Assembly (NCBI RefSeq): GCF_019636135.1
Contig: NZ_JAHBYD010000022.1
Span: 1 to 64,000, forward strand
Direction: 5' to 3'
DNA length: 64,000 bases
Origin: Phenylobacterium sp.
Lineage (GTDB): Bacteria; Pseudomonadota; Alphaproteobacteria; Caulobacterales; Caulobacteraceae
How positions within the stretch are numbered: the first letter of the stretch is position 1; every line of letters begins with the position of its first letter. The notes below the pieces were generated by a model. It saw nothing but the letters and a program-made list of their open reading frames with translations, searched no databases and had not been told where the DNA came from. Below are positions 15,307 to 25,395 of this stretch, piece after piece. The position numbers and the translations under genes were made by a program.

Positions 15307-17916
15307 ATGAAATTTCTTGCCGTCCTCGCCGCCCTGTTCCTCGCGGCGAGTTCGCCTGTCTGGGCCGCCCCCGCCGCCAGGCCGGGCGCCGCGAAACGGG
15401 TGGTGCTGCCCGCCGACGTGCGGCCCGACCGCTATGAGATCCACGTCGCGCCCGACGCCGCGAAGCTGACCTTCGACGGCCATGTGAAGATCGCGCTGAC
15501 GGTGGTGAAGGCGACCGACCGCATCGTGCTGAACGCCGCGGACCTGACGATCGGCAAGGCCAGCCTCTCCGGGACCGACGCGGCGCCGAAGGTGGTGTGG
15601 AACGAACAGGAGCAGACGGCCGCCTTCGTCTTCCCGAAGGCGCTGGCGCCCGGACGCTACACGCTCGACATCGACTACGCGGGCCGGATCTTCCAGCAGC
15701 CCGCGGGACTGTTCTACCTCGACGACACCGCGCCCGACGGGGGCAAGCGCCGCGGCCTCTACACCCAGTTCGAGAACTCCGACGCCCGCCGCTTCGCGCC
15801 GATGTGGGACGAGCCGGGCGTCCGCGCGGTCTTCTCGCTCAGCGTCGAGACGCCGTCCGGCCAGATGGCGGTCTCGAACATGCCGGTGGCCGACGACAGG
15901 ACGAGCGCCGCGGGCCGGCGCACCGTGCGCTTCGCCGACAGCCCGAAGATGAGCTCGTACCTGCTGTTCCTGGCGGTGGGCGACTTCGAGCGCGTGTCGC
16001 GGAAGGCCGGCCCGGTCGACGTGGGCGTCGTGGTGCGCAAGGGCGACGCGGCGAAGGCCGGGTTCGCGCTCGATGCGACCGTGAAGCTGCTCGACTACTA
16101 CAACGACTGGTTCGGCACGCCCTACCCGCTGCCCAAGCTGGACCTGATCGCCGCGCCGGGCCGCAGCCAGTTCTTCTCCGCCATGGAGAACTGGGGCGCG
16201 ATCTTCTACTTCGACTACGCCATCCTGCTCGACCCGAAGCTCTCGACCGAGGCGGACCGCCAGCAGGTGTTCGTCACCATCGCGCACGAGACGGCGCACC
16301 AATGGTTCGGGGACCTCGTCACCATGTCGTGGTGGGACGACCTCTGGCTCAACGAGGCCTTCGCCTCCTGGATGGAGAACAAGGCCACCGACCACTTCCA
16401 TCCTGAGTGGAACATCTGGCTCTCCACCCAGGCCGGCCAGCAGCGGGCCATGCGGCTGGACAGCCGCACCGGCACGCACCCGGTGATCACCGACATCCCC
16501 GACGTCTTCGCCGCCGCCAGCGCCTTCGACGACATCACCTATCAGAAGGGCCAGGCGGTGGTGCGGATGCTGGAGACCTACGTCGGCGAGGACGCCTTCC
16601 GCGACGGCGTGCGCGCCTACATCAGGAGGCACGCGTACGGGAACACGGTCTCGGACGACCTCTGGGCCGCCCTGGACGCCGCCGCCCCCGGCAAGGACGT
16701 GGGCCGGGTGGCGCGGGACTTCCTGACCCAGCCCGGCGTGCCGCTGATCCGCGCCAAGACCGGCGCGGGTGGAACGACCCTCACCCAGGACCGCGTCGCC
16801 GCCGACCCGACGCAGAAGGCGCCGCAGACCTGGCGCACGCCGGTGAGGGCCGCCGCCCTGGCCGGCGGGACGTGGGAGGGCGTCGTCAGCGCCGGGAAGC
16901 CGCAGGCGGCGCCGCTCGCCGCGCCCGTCGTCGTGAACGCCGGCCAGACCGGCTACTTCCGCACGCTCTATTCGCCGGCGCTGTGGGCGAAGCTGGCCCC
17001 GGCGTTCGCGAGGCTGGCGCCCGCCGACCAGCTCGGCCTGCTCTACGACAGCCGCGCCCTGGGCGAGGCGGGCTATGCGCCGATGAGCGACTTCCTGGCG
17101 CTGGCGAAGAACGCCCCGGCCGACGCCGACCCGCTGGTGCTCGACACGCTGGCGATGCAGCTCGCGGCGCTGGACACCCTCTACGAGGGCCGCCCGACGC
17201 AGGACGCCTTCCGCGCCTTCGCCCGCGCCCGCCTCGCGCCCATGGCCGCCCGCCTGGGCTGGGACGCCAGGGCCGGCGAGCCGGACAACGCCGCCATCGC
17301 ACGCCGCACGCTCCTCGGCGTCCTGGGCGACATGCGCGATCCCGCCGTGATCGCCGAGGCGAAGGCGCGCTTCCAGCGCTGGCTGGGCGACCCCGACAGC
17401 CTGGAGGGCGCCGGCCGCCGCACGGTGCTCGCGATCGCCGCGACCCACGCCGACGAGGCGACCTGGGAGGCGCTGAAGGCGCGCGCCCTGGCGTCGAAGG
17501 ACGTCGCCGACCGCTCGCGGCTGCTGAGCTACCTCGCCCTCAGCGACGACCCGAAGCTGATCGACAGGGCCCTGGCGCTGGCGATCTCCAGGGACGTCAG
17601 CCCGACCGACGCGCCGACGATCATCGCCACGGTCGCGTCGAACCACCCCGACAAGGCGTACGACTTCGCCATCGCGCACCGGGCGCAGGTGGACGAGTTC
17701 CTGGAACCCACCAGCCGCACCTCGTACTACGCCGAGCTCGCCGCCGGCTCGCGCGATCCGGCGATGCTGCAGAAGCTCGCGAAGCTGAGGGCCACCGTGC
17801 CGGCTTCTGCGCGCGGCGAGGTGGCGAAGGCCGAGGGCGCGATCCGCTACCGCCTGGACGTCATCGCCAAACGCCTGCCCGAAGCGGACCGCTGGCTGGC
17901 GGCGGACGGGGGCTAG
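15307..17916 (+). CDS. M1-family zinc aminopeptidase, exported
   Basis: The 869-residue protein starts with a signal peptide (MKFLAVLAALFLAASSPVWA). It carries the exopeptidase motif AMEN (in SAMENWGAIF), the zinc site HETAH at 327-331 with the third ligand Glu350 in LWLNEAF, and an ERAP1-like C-terminal helical domain. It should trim N-terminal residues from peptides in the periplasm. The start at 15307 is chosen for the signal peptide. The gap to the MFS gene is 54 bp. Confidence 0.95.
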   Translation: MKFLAVLAALFLAASSPVWAAPAARPGAAKRVVLPADVRPDRYEIHVAPDAAKLTFDGHVKIALTVVKATDRIVLNAADLTIGKASLSGTDAAPKVVWNEQEQTAAFVFPKALAPGRYTLDIDYAGRIFQQPAGLFYLDDTAPDGGKRRGLYTQFENSDARRFAPMWDEPGVRAVFSLSVETPSGQMAVSNMPVADDRTSAAGRRTVRFADSPKMSSYLLFLAVGDFERVSRKAGPVDVGVVVRKGDAAKAGFALDATVKLLDYYNDWFGTPYPLPKLDLIAAPGRSQFFSAMENWGAIFYFDYAILLDPKLSTEADRQQVFVTIAHETAHQWFGDLVTMSWWDDLWLNEAFASWMENKATDHFHPEWNIWLSTQAGQQRAMRLDSRTGTHPVITDIPDVFAAASAFDDITYQKGQAVVRMLETYVGEDAFRDGVRAYIRRHAYGNTVSDDLWAALDAAAPGKDVGRVARDFLTQPGVPLIRAKTGAGGTTLTQDRVAADPTQKAPQTWRTPVRAAALAGGTWEGVVSAGKPQAAPLAAPVVVNAGQTGYFRTLYSPALWAKLAPAFARLAPADQLGLLYDSRALGEAGYAPMSDFLALAKNAPADADPLVLDTLAMQLAALDTLYEGRPTQDAFRAFARARLAPMAARLGWDARAGEPDNAAIARRTLLGVLGDMRDPAVIAEAKARFQRWLGDPDSLEGAGRRTVLAIAATHADEATWEALKARALASKDVADRSRLLSYLALSDDPKLIDRALALAISRDVSPTDAPTIIATVASNHPDKAYDFAIAHRAQVDEFLEPTSRTSYYAELAAGSRDPAMLQKLAKLRATVPASARGEVAKAEGAIRYRLDVIAKRLPEADRWLAADGG

Positions 17917-17927
17917 GCCCCCCAACT

Positions 17928-18054
17928 CCGCTCATCCCGGCGAATGCCGGGACCCAGATGGAATGTCTCTGCGGAAGGCTCCAAGGGCTCTAAGCCCTTC
18001 CAGTCAGCTTCCACGCCATTGGATCTGGGTCCCGGCATTCGCCGGGATGAGCGG
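17928..18054. repeat. Paired CCCGGCGAATGCCGGG element
   Basis: About 127 bp with terminal inverted arms of roughly 30 bp (CCGCTCATCCCGGCGAATGC on the left, complement on the right). Each arm itself contains a CCCGGC/GCCGGG hairpin. It sits between the convergent M1 and cysA genes and could terminate both transcripts. Confidence 0.85.
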
Positions 18055-18057
18055 ATA

Positions 18058-19230
18058 TCAAGCGTAGACCTGCGGACGCAGCGGCTTCACGCGGACCGAG
18101 AGGCCCGGGGCGACGCCCGCCGGCAGGGTCGGGCCGTGGCCGATGAGCTCCATCAGGACGCCTTCGATCCGGCAGTCGATGCGGACGTCGGGGCCGCGCC
18201 GGGCCACCGCCAGCACCTCGGCCGCGAGACCTGCCCCTTCGGCCGGCGCGAAGGCGACCTCGTCGGGGCGGAAGAACACCTGGACGGCGCCCTGCGTCGC
18301 GCCTTCGGGCGCGGCGGTCTCCCAGTCGGCGACGGTGAGGCTCCCGCCCTGCACGACGCCGGGGAGCTGGCAGGCCTGGCCCAGGAAGTCGAACACGAAC
18401 GGGGTCGCCGGGTGCTCGTAGACGGCGTTCGGCGCGCCGAGCTGGACCAGCTCGCCGTCCTTCAGGATCGCGACGCGGTCGGCCAGGTCGAGGGCCTCCT
18501 CTTGGTCGTGGGTGACGAAGACGGTGGTGACGCCGGCCCGGTCGTGCAACTCGCGCAGCCAGCGGCGCAGTTCGCGGCGGACCTGGGCGTCGAGGGCGCC
18601 GAAGGGCTCGTCCAGCAGCAGCATCCTGGGCTCGATGGCGAGCGCGCGGGCGAGCGCCACGCGCTGGCGCTGGCCGCCGGAGAGCTGGCTGGGGAAGCGT
18701 TTCTCCAGGCCCTGGAGCTGCACCAGGTCGAGGAGCCGGGCGACGCGGTCCCTGATCTCGGACTTGCCGGGCCGCTCCCTGGCCGGGCGGACCGTGAGGC
18801 CGAAGGCGATGTTCTGGGCCACCGTCATGTGCCGGAAGAGCGCGTAGTGCTGGAACACCATGCCCACCTTCCGCTTGCGGACGGGCAGCGCCAGGAAGTC
18901 CTCGCCGTCGAAGCGCACCTCGCCGGCGTCGGGCTCCTCGAGGCCCGCCAGCACGCGCAGCAGCGTGGTCTTGCCCGAGCCCGACGGTCCGAGCAGCGCC
19001 AGGAACTCCTTGTCGCGCGCCTGCAGCGACACGTCCTTCAGCGCCGGGAAACGCCCGTACGCCTTGGAGATCCCGCGGATTTCGAGCGCCAGGTGCTCGT
19101 CAGTGCTTTCGACCAGCGGAGAGCTCCCCGGAATGACGCCATTCGAGTGCGGTCTTGAGGACGAGCGTGACGATCCCGAGACCGGCGAGGAGCGACGCCG
19201 CGGCGAAGGCTCCGACAGAGTCATAGTCAT
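18058..19230 (-). CDS. cysA: Sulfate/thiosulfate ABC transporter ATP-binding protein
   Basis: The ATPase domain begins near residue 47 ([13 protein letters not shown]) and has Walker A GPSGSGKT, signature LSGGQRQR, Walker B MLLLDEP and the switch His in [10 protein letters not shown]. The C-terminal regulatory TOBE-like part follows. It energises sulfate import with CysT and CysW. The only ATG in frame overlaps cysW by about 130 nt and encodes a serine/arginine-rich N-terminus of 40 residues, so the true start may be a non-standard codon closer to 19120. It is last in the operon. Confidence 0.9.
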   Translation of the reverse strand: MTMTLSEPSPRRRSSPVSGSSRSSSRPHSNGVIPGSSPLVESTDEHLALEIRGISKAYGRFPALKDVSLQARDKEFLALLGPSGSGKTTLLRVLAGLEEPDAGEVRFDGEDFLALPVRKRKVGMVFQHYALFRHMTVAQNIAFGLTVRPARERPGKSEIRDRVARLLDLVQLQGLEKRFPSQLSGGQRQRVALARALAIEPRMLLLDEPFGALDAQVRRELRRWLRELHDRAGVTTVFVTHDQEEALDLADRVAILKDGELVQLGAPNAVYEHPATPFVFDFLGQACQLPGVVQGGSLTVADWETAAPEGATQGAVQVFFRPDEVAFAPAEGAGLAAEVLAVARRGPDVRIDCRIEGVLMELIGHGPTLPAGVAPGLSVRVKPLRPQVYA

Positions 19231-19960
19231 TGTAAAGCACCTCGACGTGGAGCGGGAGCGTGTTGGTCAGGCCGCGGATGTGGCCCGAGACCACCGAGAC
19301 CGCGCCGAACTCGCCCATCGCCCGCGCATTGCAGAGCAGGACGCCGTAGAGCAGCGCCCACTGGATGTTGGGCAGCGTCACCCGCCGGAAGGTGGTGAAG
19401 CCGCTGGCGCCCAGGGTGAGGGCCGCGGCCTCCTCGTCGGCGCCCTGCTGCTGCATCAGCGGGATGAGCTCGCGGGCGACGAAGGGGAAGGTGACGAGGA
19501 TCGTCGCCAGCACCAGGCCGGGGACGGCGAAGATGACCTTGAGGTCGTGGGCCAGCAGCCACTTGCCGAACAGGCCCTGGGCGCCGAACAGCAGCACCCA
19601 GACCAGGCCCGAGACCACCGGCGAGATCGAGAACGGCAGGTCGATCAGGGTGAGCAGCACGCTCTTGCCGCGGAACTCGCACTTGCTGATCGCCCAGGCC
19701 GCCGCGATGCCGAACACGGCGTTGAGCGGCACGGCGATGGCGGCGACCAGCAGGGTGAGCCTGATGGCCGAGACCGCGTCCGGCGCCTTCAGCGCCGCGA
19801 GGTACTGCGGCAGGCCCTTCAGCAGCGCCTCGCGGAAGACCACGTAGAGCGGCAGCAGGATCAGCCCGGCCATCGCCAGGACGGAGATGGCGACCATGAC
19901 GAAGGCCACGCCCGGCAGGCGCACCTTCACCATCGGCTCGGAGGAGGTCGCGGCCGTCAT
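19100..19960 (-). CDS. cysW: Sulfate/thiosulfate ABC transporter permease
   Basis: The 286-residue permease has about six membrane segments and the EAA loop [22 protein letters not shown] that docks on the ATPase. The ending [21 protein letters not shown] is typical of CysW. The ATG overlaps the stop of cysT by four nt (ATGA), and its 3' end overlaps the annotated cysA start. Confidence 0.94.
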   Translation of the reverse strand: MTAATSSEPMVKVRLPGVAFVMVAISVLAMAGLILLPLYVVFREALLKGLPQYLAALKAPDAVSAIRLTLLVAAIAVPLNAVFGIAAAWAISKCEFRGKSVLLTLIDLPFSISPVVSGLVWVLLFGAQGLFGKWLLAHDLKVIFAVPGLVLATILVTFPFVARELIPLMQQQGADEEAAALTLGASGFTTFRRVTLPNIQWALLYGVLLCNARAMGEFGAVSVVSGHIRGLTNTLPLHVEVLYNDYDSVGAFAAASLLAGLGIVTLVLKTALEWRHSGELSAGRKH

Positions 19961-20847
19961 GCGCGCCCCCGGCGCGAGAGGTAGATCTGCACCGCGTTCA
20001 TCGCGACCAGCGCCCCGAACGAGATGGCCAGCATGGCCAGGCCGATCGCGGCGGCGCCGGCGTAGTCGTACTGTTCCAGCTTGATGACGATCAGCAGCGG
20101 GGCGATCTCGGTCTTCAGCGGCATGTTGCCGGCGATGAAGATCACCGAGCCGTATTCGCCGACCGCGCGGGCGAAGGCCAGGCTGACGCCCGACAGCAGC
20201 GCGGGCGCGAGCGCGGGCAGCACGACACGGGTGACGCGCTGGAGGTCGGTGGCGCCCAGGGTCATGGCCGCCTCCTCCACGTCCTTGTCGAGGTCCTGCA
20301 TCACCGGCTGGACCGAGCGGACCACGAACGGCAGGCCGATGAAGACCAGCGCGATGAAGATGCCGAGCGGCGAATAGGCCGTCTTGATCCCCAACTGCGC
20401 GGCGAAGGCGCCGATCGGGCCCGTCGGCGAATAGATCGCCGTCAGCGCGATGCCGGCCACAGCGGTCGGCAGCGCGAACGGCAGGTCGACCAGGGCGTCC
20501 AGGATGCGCCGGCCGGGGAATGCGTAGCGGGTGAGCGTCCAGGCGATCAGCAGGCCCAGCGGCGCGTTGGTCAGCGCCGCCAGCAGCGAGATGCCGAAAC
20601 TGACCCGCAGCGCCGAGGCGACGCGCGGGTCGCTCAGGGTCCTGATCACGCCGTCCAGCCCGATCTCCCATGGGCGCACCGCCAGCGCCGCCAGCGGGAT
20701 CAGCACGATCAGCGCCAGGTAGACGAGCGTGATCCCCAGCGAGAGCTTCAGCCCCGGCAGGATCGAGTGCTCGACCAGCCGCGGGCGCCGCGGCCAGGCG
20801 TCGGTGACGGGCCGGGGAACCGGCGGGACGGAGAAGCGGTCGGTCAC
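19957..20847 (-). CDS. cysT: Sulfate/thiosulfate ABC transporter permease
   Basis: The 296-residue permease has about six membrane segments and the EAA loop [21 protein letters not shown]. The region [18 protein letters not shown] is characteristic of CysT/CysU. The GTG start at 20847 overlaps the stop of the binding-protein gene as GTGA, so translation is coupled through the operon. Confidence 0.93.
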   Translation of the reverse strand: MTDRFSVPPVPRPVTDAWPRRPRLVEHSILPGLKLSLGITLVYLALIVLIPLAALAVRPWEIGLDGVIRTLSDPRVASALRVSFGISLLAALTNAPLGLLIAWTLTRYAFPGRRILDALVDLPFALPTAVAGIALTAIYSPTGPIGAFAAQLGIKTAYSPLGIFIALVFIGLPFVVRSVQPVMQDLDKDVEEAAMTLGATDLQRVTRVVLPALAPALLSGVSLAFARAVGEYGSVIFIAGNMPLKTEIAPLLIVIKLEQYDYAGAAAIGLAMLAISFGALVAMNAVQIYLSRRGRA

Positions 20848-21842
20848 GCGGGTTTGTAGATCTGGTCGAACAGGCCGCCGTCGGCGAAGTGGGCCTTCTG
20901 CGCGGCCGCCCAGCCGCCGAAGTCGGCGATGGTGGAGAGCGTCAGCGCCTTGAAATCGACCGCATGCCTCGCCGCCACCGCCTCGTCGCGCGGCCGGAAG
21001 TGGTGTTTGGCGACGATCTCCTGGGCTTCCGGCGTGTAGAGGAAGTTCAGGTAGGCCTCGGCGGCGGCACGGGTCTTGTGGCGGTCGACGTTGGCGTCGA
21101 CGATGGCCACCGGCGGCTCGGCCAGGATCGAGGAGGTCGGGTAGACGATGTCGAAGTTCGGGCCGAACTCGTCGAGCGTCAGGTAGGCCTCGTTCTCCCA
21201 GGTCAGCAGCACGTCGCCGATGCCGTTCTTCGCGAAGGTGGTGGTCGCGCCGCGCGCGCCGGTGTCGAGCACCGGCACGTTCCTGAAGAGCCTGGCGATG
21301 TAGTCGCGGCCGGCGGCCTCGCCGCCCTGCTTCAGCCCGTAGCCGTAGGCCGCCAGATAGGCCCAGCGCGCGCCGCCCGACGTCTTGGGGTTCGGCGTGA
21401 CGACGCCGATGCCCGGCTTGATCAGGTCGGCCCAGTCGTGGATGGCCTTCGGATTGCCCTTCCGCACCAGGAAGATGATCGTCGAGGTGTAGGGCGTCGA
21501 GTTGTCCGGCAGGCGCGACTGCCAGTCCGGCGGCAGGAGCTGGGCGCGGGTGGCCAGTTCGTCGATGTCGGCGGCGAGCGCCAGGGTGACGACGTCGGCC
21601 TGCAGGCCGTCGATCACCGCGCGGGCCTGCTTGCCCGAGCCGCCGTGGCTCTGCTTGATGTCGAGCGGCGCGCCCTTCCAGGTGGCGAGGAACGCCCTGT
21701 TGATGTCCTCGTAGAGCTCGCGCGTCGGGTCGTAGCTGACGTTCAGCAGGGTCAGCTTCCCCGCGCCCTTGTCGTCGGAACAGGCGGCGAGCGGCAGCGC
21801 GGCGGCGCCGGCGGCGAGCAGGAAGCGGCGGGTCAGGCTCAT
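20844..21842 (-). CDS. Periplasmic sulfate-binding protein
   Basis: The 332-residue product has an N-terminal signal with LAAC near residue 21, which may be a lipobox, and a double-Arg start (LTRRFLL) that is only a weak Tat match. The mature part carries the sulfate-binding family blocks [26 protein letters not shown] and [15 protein letters not shown]. It captures sulfate or thiosulfate for CysTWA. It is the first gene of the operon, and a palindromic operator lies 93-117 bp upstream of its start. Confidence 0.93.
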   Translation of the reverse strand: MSLTRRFLLAAGAAALPLAACSDDKGAGKLTLLNVSYDPTRELYEDINRAFLATWKGAPLDIKQSHGGSGKQARAVIDGLQADVVTLALAADIDELATRAQLLPPDWQSRLPDNSTPYTSTIIFLVRKGNPKAIHDWADLIKPGIGVVTPNPKTSGGARWAYLAAYGYGLKQGGEAAGRDYIARLFRNVPVLDTGARGATTTFAKNGIGDVLLTWENEAYLTLDEFGPNFDIVYPTSSILAEPPVAIVDANVDRHKTRAAAEAYLNFLYTPEAQEIVAKHHFRPRDEAVAARHAVDFKALTLSTIADFGGWAAAQKAHFADGGLFDQIYKPA

Positions 21843-21932
21843 GCGAGCTCCTGGGCTTAGGGCCGTGTCGGATCTGGAACGAACACCATCGCGGCCCGGG
21901 TCCCCCGCCCGAGCCGCGCCAAGCTAGCGCCA

Positions 21933-21959
21933 ATATCCCGACTGTTTAAGTAGGAATAT
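21933..21959 (-). promoter_or_regulatory. Palindromic operator upstream of the sulfate operon
   Basis: On the plus strand ATCCCGAC-N7-GTAGGAAT, extended by ATAT at both ends. The same 23-bp site occurs upstream of the TonB receptor gene (24497-24519). The core CCGACT-N5-AGTAGG resembles the Rrf2/IscR type-1 consensus (YYGACT-N5-AGTCRR). Control by a sulfur- or Fe-S-responsive Rrf2 protein is an inference. Confidence 0.6.
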
Positions 21960-21997
21960 CTTGACGGACGGCTAAGTTTCTCCGGGACGGCGGCGCT

Positions 21998-24457
21998 CTA
22001 GAACGCCGCCTTGAGGGTCACGCCCCAGGTGCGCGGGTCGCCGATGTTGCCGACGATCAGGCCCGTGTTGCCGGGGCCGGTGGCGAGCTGCTCGATGTAG
22101 TCCTTGTCGAAGGCGTTGCGCACCCAGGCGAAGATGTTGAGCCCGTCGTCCGCGCGGAAGCCGACCCGGAAGTTCGAAAGCGCGTAGCCGTCGACGTAGG
22201 TGTAGGCCGAGGGCGACGGGTTCGAGGAGAAGTTCGAGCGGTAGCTGCCGTCGTAGCCCAGGTAGACCTCGCCCGGCTTGCCGAGGACGGTGACGGGCGC
22301 GTTGGCCTCCGCGCCGAACGAGAAGCTCCACCTGGAGATGCCGGGCAGCCGCTGGCCCGAGATGTCGCAGTTCGCCGGGCTCAGGCCCCCCGGCGTGCCC
22401 GGCGCGCTCGGCGTCTGGCCGGCGGCGACGGTCGTGCCGCCCGAAAGCTCCGGCGGGCACGGCGCGTCCACGAACCTGCGGTATGTGGCGTCGGTGTAGG
22501 CGCCGTTGAGATACGCGTTGAAGCGCTCGCTCGGGCGCACCGAGAAGTCGAACTCGAAGCCCTGGCTGCGGACCTTGTCGGCGTTGGCGAGGTAGCCGCG
22601 CAGCACGCCGAACTGGCCGTTCGTGACCGTGACCTGGAAGTCGTCGATCCCGGTGCGGAAGGCCGCGAGGTTCAGCGTCGCGCGGCGGTCCCAGAACTGG
22701 GTCTTCAGGCCCGCCTCGACGTGGTTGACGCTCTCGGGCTTGATCTGGCCGGCCGACAGGATGGGGTTGCCGGCCGCGTCGGTCGGCAGGCCGTTCTGGT
22801 TGATGCCGCCGCTCTTGAAGCTCTTGGCGTAGGTCGCATAGCCGAGGATGTCCGGCGCGATCCGGTAGCTGGCCGTCAGGTCGTAGCTGAAGTTCCAGTC
22901 GCTGAAGGTCGGCGCGCTGAGCTGCGGCGAGAAGATCGCGAGCTGGGCGACCCGCCGCGCGCTGGTCTCGCCGAGCAGCACGGGCAGCCCCTGGCCGTCG
23001 AACACCCGGCGCTCGTAATAGCCTTCCTTCTTGTCGTAGTTCAGCCGCACGCCCGGCTGGATCGTGAAGGCGTCCGTCACCTTCCAGCTCGCCTGTCCGA
23101 ACACCGCGAAGCTCGTGCTCTTCAGGTACTGGGTGTTCAGCGCGGTCAGCCCGTCGAGCACCGAGGGATCGTTGGACAGGGCGTTGCTGGGCGTGATGTT
23201 GAAGCGGCTGGACGCCGGGCCGTGCTGCTCGGTGCCCTGGGTGTCGATCCGCTGCTTGAAGGCGAAGACGCCGACCACGCCGTCGATGCGGCCGGTCGAG
23301 TAGTTGTAGCGCAGCTCCTGGCTGTACTGGTCCTGCTGCGACGGGTTCTGCGACTTGGTGACGATGGGCAGGCCCAGGAAGTCGCGGTCGTTCTCGGGCT
23401 GCCAGTCCCAGTAGCGCCACGCCGTGATCGAGGTGAGCGTGCCCGGTCCCACGTTCCAGACCGCGCGCACCGAGGCGCCGCCGATCTCGTTGCGGGCGTT
23501 CAGGTTGGCGTCGACGTCGGTGAGCCGGTCGTAGGGGTGGGTGCTGGCGACCGTGTAGCCCAACGCCGCGGTGAGCGCCGCATACTGGCGGTTCAGCGCC
23601 CGCTGGGTCGCCCCCGTGCGCACGAAGATCTGGGCGCAGCACTCGGCGTCCTGCTTGTTGTAGTCGCCGGACAGGGTGATGGAGAGGTCGTCGTTCGGCT
23701 TCCAGAGGAGCTGGCCGCGCAGGCCGATGTTGTCCTGGCCGTTGATCCACTGGCGGCTGGTGACGTTGTAGATCGCGCCGCGGCGCGTGGTCGTCGAGGC
23801 CGCGAGGCGCACCGCCACCGTCTCCGACAGCGGCCCCGAGACCGCCGCCTTGGCCTGCTTGAAGTCGAGGTTGCCGGCCGAGACCTCCGCGTTCGCCTCG
23901 AAGCCGAAGGTGGGCTGGTTGGTGGTGATGTTGATCGCGCCGGCCGTCGTGTTCTTGCCGTACAGCGTGCCTTGCGGGCCGCGCAGGACCTCGATGCGCG
24001 CCACGTCCAGGAAGTCGAACGTCGCCGAGGCCACGCGGGCGTTGTAGACGTCGTCCACGTAGACGCCGACGCCCTGCTCGAAGCCGTCGCTGGTCAGGCC
24101 GAACGGCACGCCGAGGCCGCGGATGTTCACCGTCGTGTTGCGCGGGTTGGACGAATAGTACTGCAGCGTGGGCGTGAGCTGCTGAAGGCGGCCGACGTTG
24201 AACGCGCCGGTGGCCGCGATCTTCTCGCCGCCGACCACCGACACGGCCACCGGCACGGTCTGGACCGTCTCCTCGCGCCGGCGCGCCGTGACCGTGATCT
24301 CCGACACCGCCGCGCCCTGATCGGCCTCGTCAGCCGCATCGCGCGCCGCTGCGTCCGCGGCCGGAGCCGCCGTCTGCGCCAGCGCCGCCGGCGCAGACCC
24401 GCAGAGCAGAACCGAGGCCAAGGCGAAACCGCGCGCCGTCGTCCGAACCGAAGTCAT
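21998..24457 (-). CDS. TonB-dependent outer-membrane receptor
   Basis: The 819-residue protein has a signal peptide (to about residue 28), a TonB-box-like segment SEITVTARRREE, the plug domain with PTLQYYSSNP, VRLRGP-type motif IEVLRGPQGTLYGKNTTAG, and a 22-strand barrel ending in the canonical terminal Phe (WGVTLKAAF). It imports an unknown ligand. Because it shares its operator with the sulfate operon next to it, a sulfur-containing ligand such as a sulfate ester is a reasonable guess. Confidence 0.93.
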   Translation of the reverse strand: MTSVRTTARGFALASVLLCGSAPAALAQTAAPAADAAARDAADEADQGAAVSEITVTARRREETVQTVPVAVSVVGGEKIAATGAFNVGRLQQLTPTLQYYSSNPRNTTVNIRGLGVPFGLTSDGFEQGVGVYVDDVYNARVASATFDFLDVARIEVLRGPQGTLYGKNTTAGAINITTNQPTFGFEANAEVSAGNLDFKQAKAAVSGPLSETVAVRLAASTTTRRGAIYNVTSRQWINGQDNIGLRGQLLWKPNDDLSITLSGDYNKQDAECCAQIFVRTGATQRALNRQYAALTAALGYTVASTHPYDRLTDVDANLNARNEIGGASVRAVWNVGPGTLTSITAWRYWDWQPENDRDFLGLPIVTKSQNPSQQDQYSQELRYNYSTGRIDGVVGVFAFKQRIDTQGTEQHGPASSRFNITPSNALSNDPSVLDGLTALNTQYLKSTSFAVFGQASWKVTDAFTIQPGVRLNYDKKEGYYERRVFDGQGLPVLLGETSARRVAQLAIFSPQLSAPTFSDWNFSYDLTASYRIAPDILGYATYAKSFKSGGINQNGLPTDAAGNPILSAGQIKPESVNHVEAGLKTQFWDRRATLNLAAFRTGIDDFQVTVTNGQFGVLRGYLANADKVRSQGFEFDFSVRPSERFNAYLNGAYTDATYRRFVDAPCPPELSGGTTVAAGQTPSAPGTPGGLSPANCDISGQRLPGISRWSFSFGAEANAPVTVLGKPGEVYLGYDGSYRSNFSSNPSPSAYTYVDGYALSNFRVGFRADDGLNIFAWVRNAFDKDYIEQLATGPGNTGLIVGNIGDPRTWGVTLKAAF

Positions 24458-24496
24458 TCTGCACCCCTCAAATCCTGGGATGGCAATAACTCGATA

Positions 24497-24519
24497 ATTC
24501 CGACATGAAAAGTAGGAAT
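24497..24519 (-). promoter_or_regulatory. Palindromic operator upstream of the TonB receptor
   Basis: On the plus strand ATTCCGAC-N7-GTAGGAAT, 40 bp upstream of the receptor start. It matches the site upstream of the sulfate-binding protein gene in 15 of 16 arm positions. This points to a shared regulator. Confidence 0.6.
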
Positions 24520-24659
24520 TAAATCGTCAGGGTTAAGATGAACTCACGCCGCGATCACTTTTCCTCTCCGTCGCGACGGTTTCGGGACTGGCCAGAACGA
24601 TGACGGCCGCCGCCCGGCTTGGGCGACGGCCGACTCCAGTAAATCGTCTATTGAGGGGC

Positions 24660-25295
24660 TTAGATCGCCTGCAGGCGACGACGGCGCAGCATGGCGCCCG
24701 CACCGCCGAAGCCCACGATCATCAGCGCCCAGACGCCCGGCTCGGGAACGCCGCCGGTGTTGCCGTTGAAGGCGAAGGCCAGCGACTGGCCATCGATGGC
24801 GCCGGCGTCGGCTTGGTACAGGCGCCCGCTGCCTTGCCCGTAGCTCGGCGCACCGAGGTTGACGGGGCTATAGTAGCTGAGCACGTAGGTCGTGCCGGCG
24901 TTCAGCGCCACGGCGCCGAGATTGACCGTCACCAGCGTCGTGTTGAACGCCGTGTTGACGGCCGACAGCCAGTCGCCCGGCGCGAAGATGCTCGAATAGA
25001 TCTGCGATCCCGGCGCATCGGACGTCCCGCCCGCGTAGATGAACACCGACACATCGGTGGGGTAGTTGTAGTCGCTCTGGACCGCGAAGGTCAGGGTCTC
25101 GGCCGTCGAGTCGGCGGCCACCGAGAACTCGTCGAACACCCGATAGGAGCCGTCGCAGCTCGAGCACCAGGCGTTGGTGTCGGGCGCGACCGTCAGGTCC
25201 GGGATGGACTGGAACAGCGTGTCCGCCGAAGCTGAAGTCGCGAAGGCGCTGAGCGCCAGGACGGCGCCGGCGACGGCGCCCTTGAACGAGACCAT
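24660..25295 (-). CDS. PEP-CTERM (PEPxxWA type) sorting-domain protein
   Basis: The 211-residue exported protein has a signal peptide (AVAGAVLALSAFATSASA) and ends in VPEPGVWALMIVGFGGAG followed by MLRRRR, the alphaproteobacterial PEPxxWA-CTERM signal for an exosortase. The body is beta-rich, low in charge and has one CSSC pair. It should be processed and delivered to the cell surface or an extracellular matrix. No exosortase is in the window. The ATG before MVSFKG has a GGGGG ribosome site. A start 15 codons upstream is less likely. Confidence 0.88.
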   Translation of the reverse strand: MVSFKGAVAGAVLALSAFATSASADTLFQSIPDLTVAPDTNAWCSSCDGSYRVFDEFSVAADSTAETLTFAVQSDYNYPTDVSVFIYAGGTSDAPGSQIYSSIFAPGDWLSAVNTAFNTTLVTVNLGAVALNAGTTYVLSYYSPVNLGAPSYGQGSGRLYQADAGAIDGQSLAFAFNGNTGGVPEPGVWALMIVGFGGAGAMLRRRRLQAI

Positions 25296-25395
25296 GTCAT
25301 AACCCCCAGGAAGCCGCGTCCCCCGGGACCCAGCCATCATGGCATGAAACTAAGTTCGCCAAGCTTCGCTATCGGATTCTCCTGCGGGGCGAGGG

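Noticed and set aside
13873..17925. 1350-codon minus-strand frame across the MFS and M1 genes
   Set aside because: It runs antisense to two well-supported genes and is rich in Arg, Gly and His as expected of a shadow frame.
20844..21842. Tat signal in the sulfate-binding protein
   Set aside because: The double Arg is followed directly by Phe-Leu without the consensus residue, so only an ordinary or lipoprotein signal can be claimed.
24601..24650. GACGGCCGCCGCCCGG...CGACGGCC as a terminator after the PEP-CTERM gene
   Set aside because: Stem is imperfect and no T-run follows on the relevant strand, so I did not list it.
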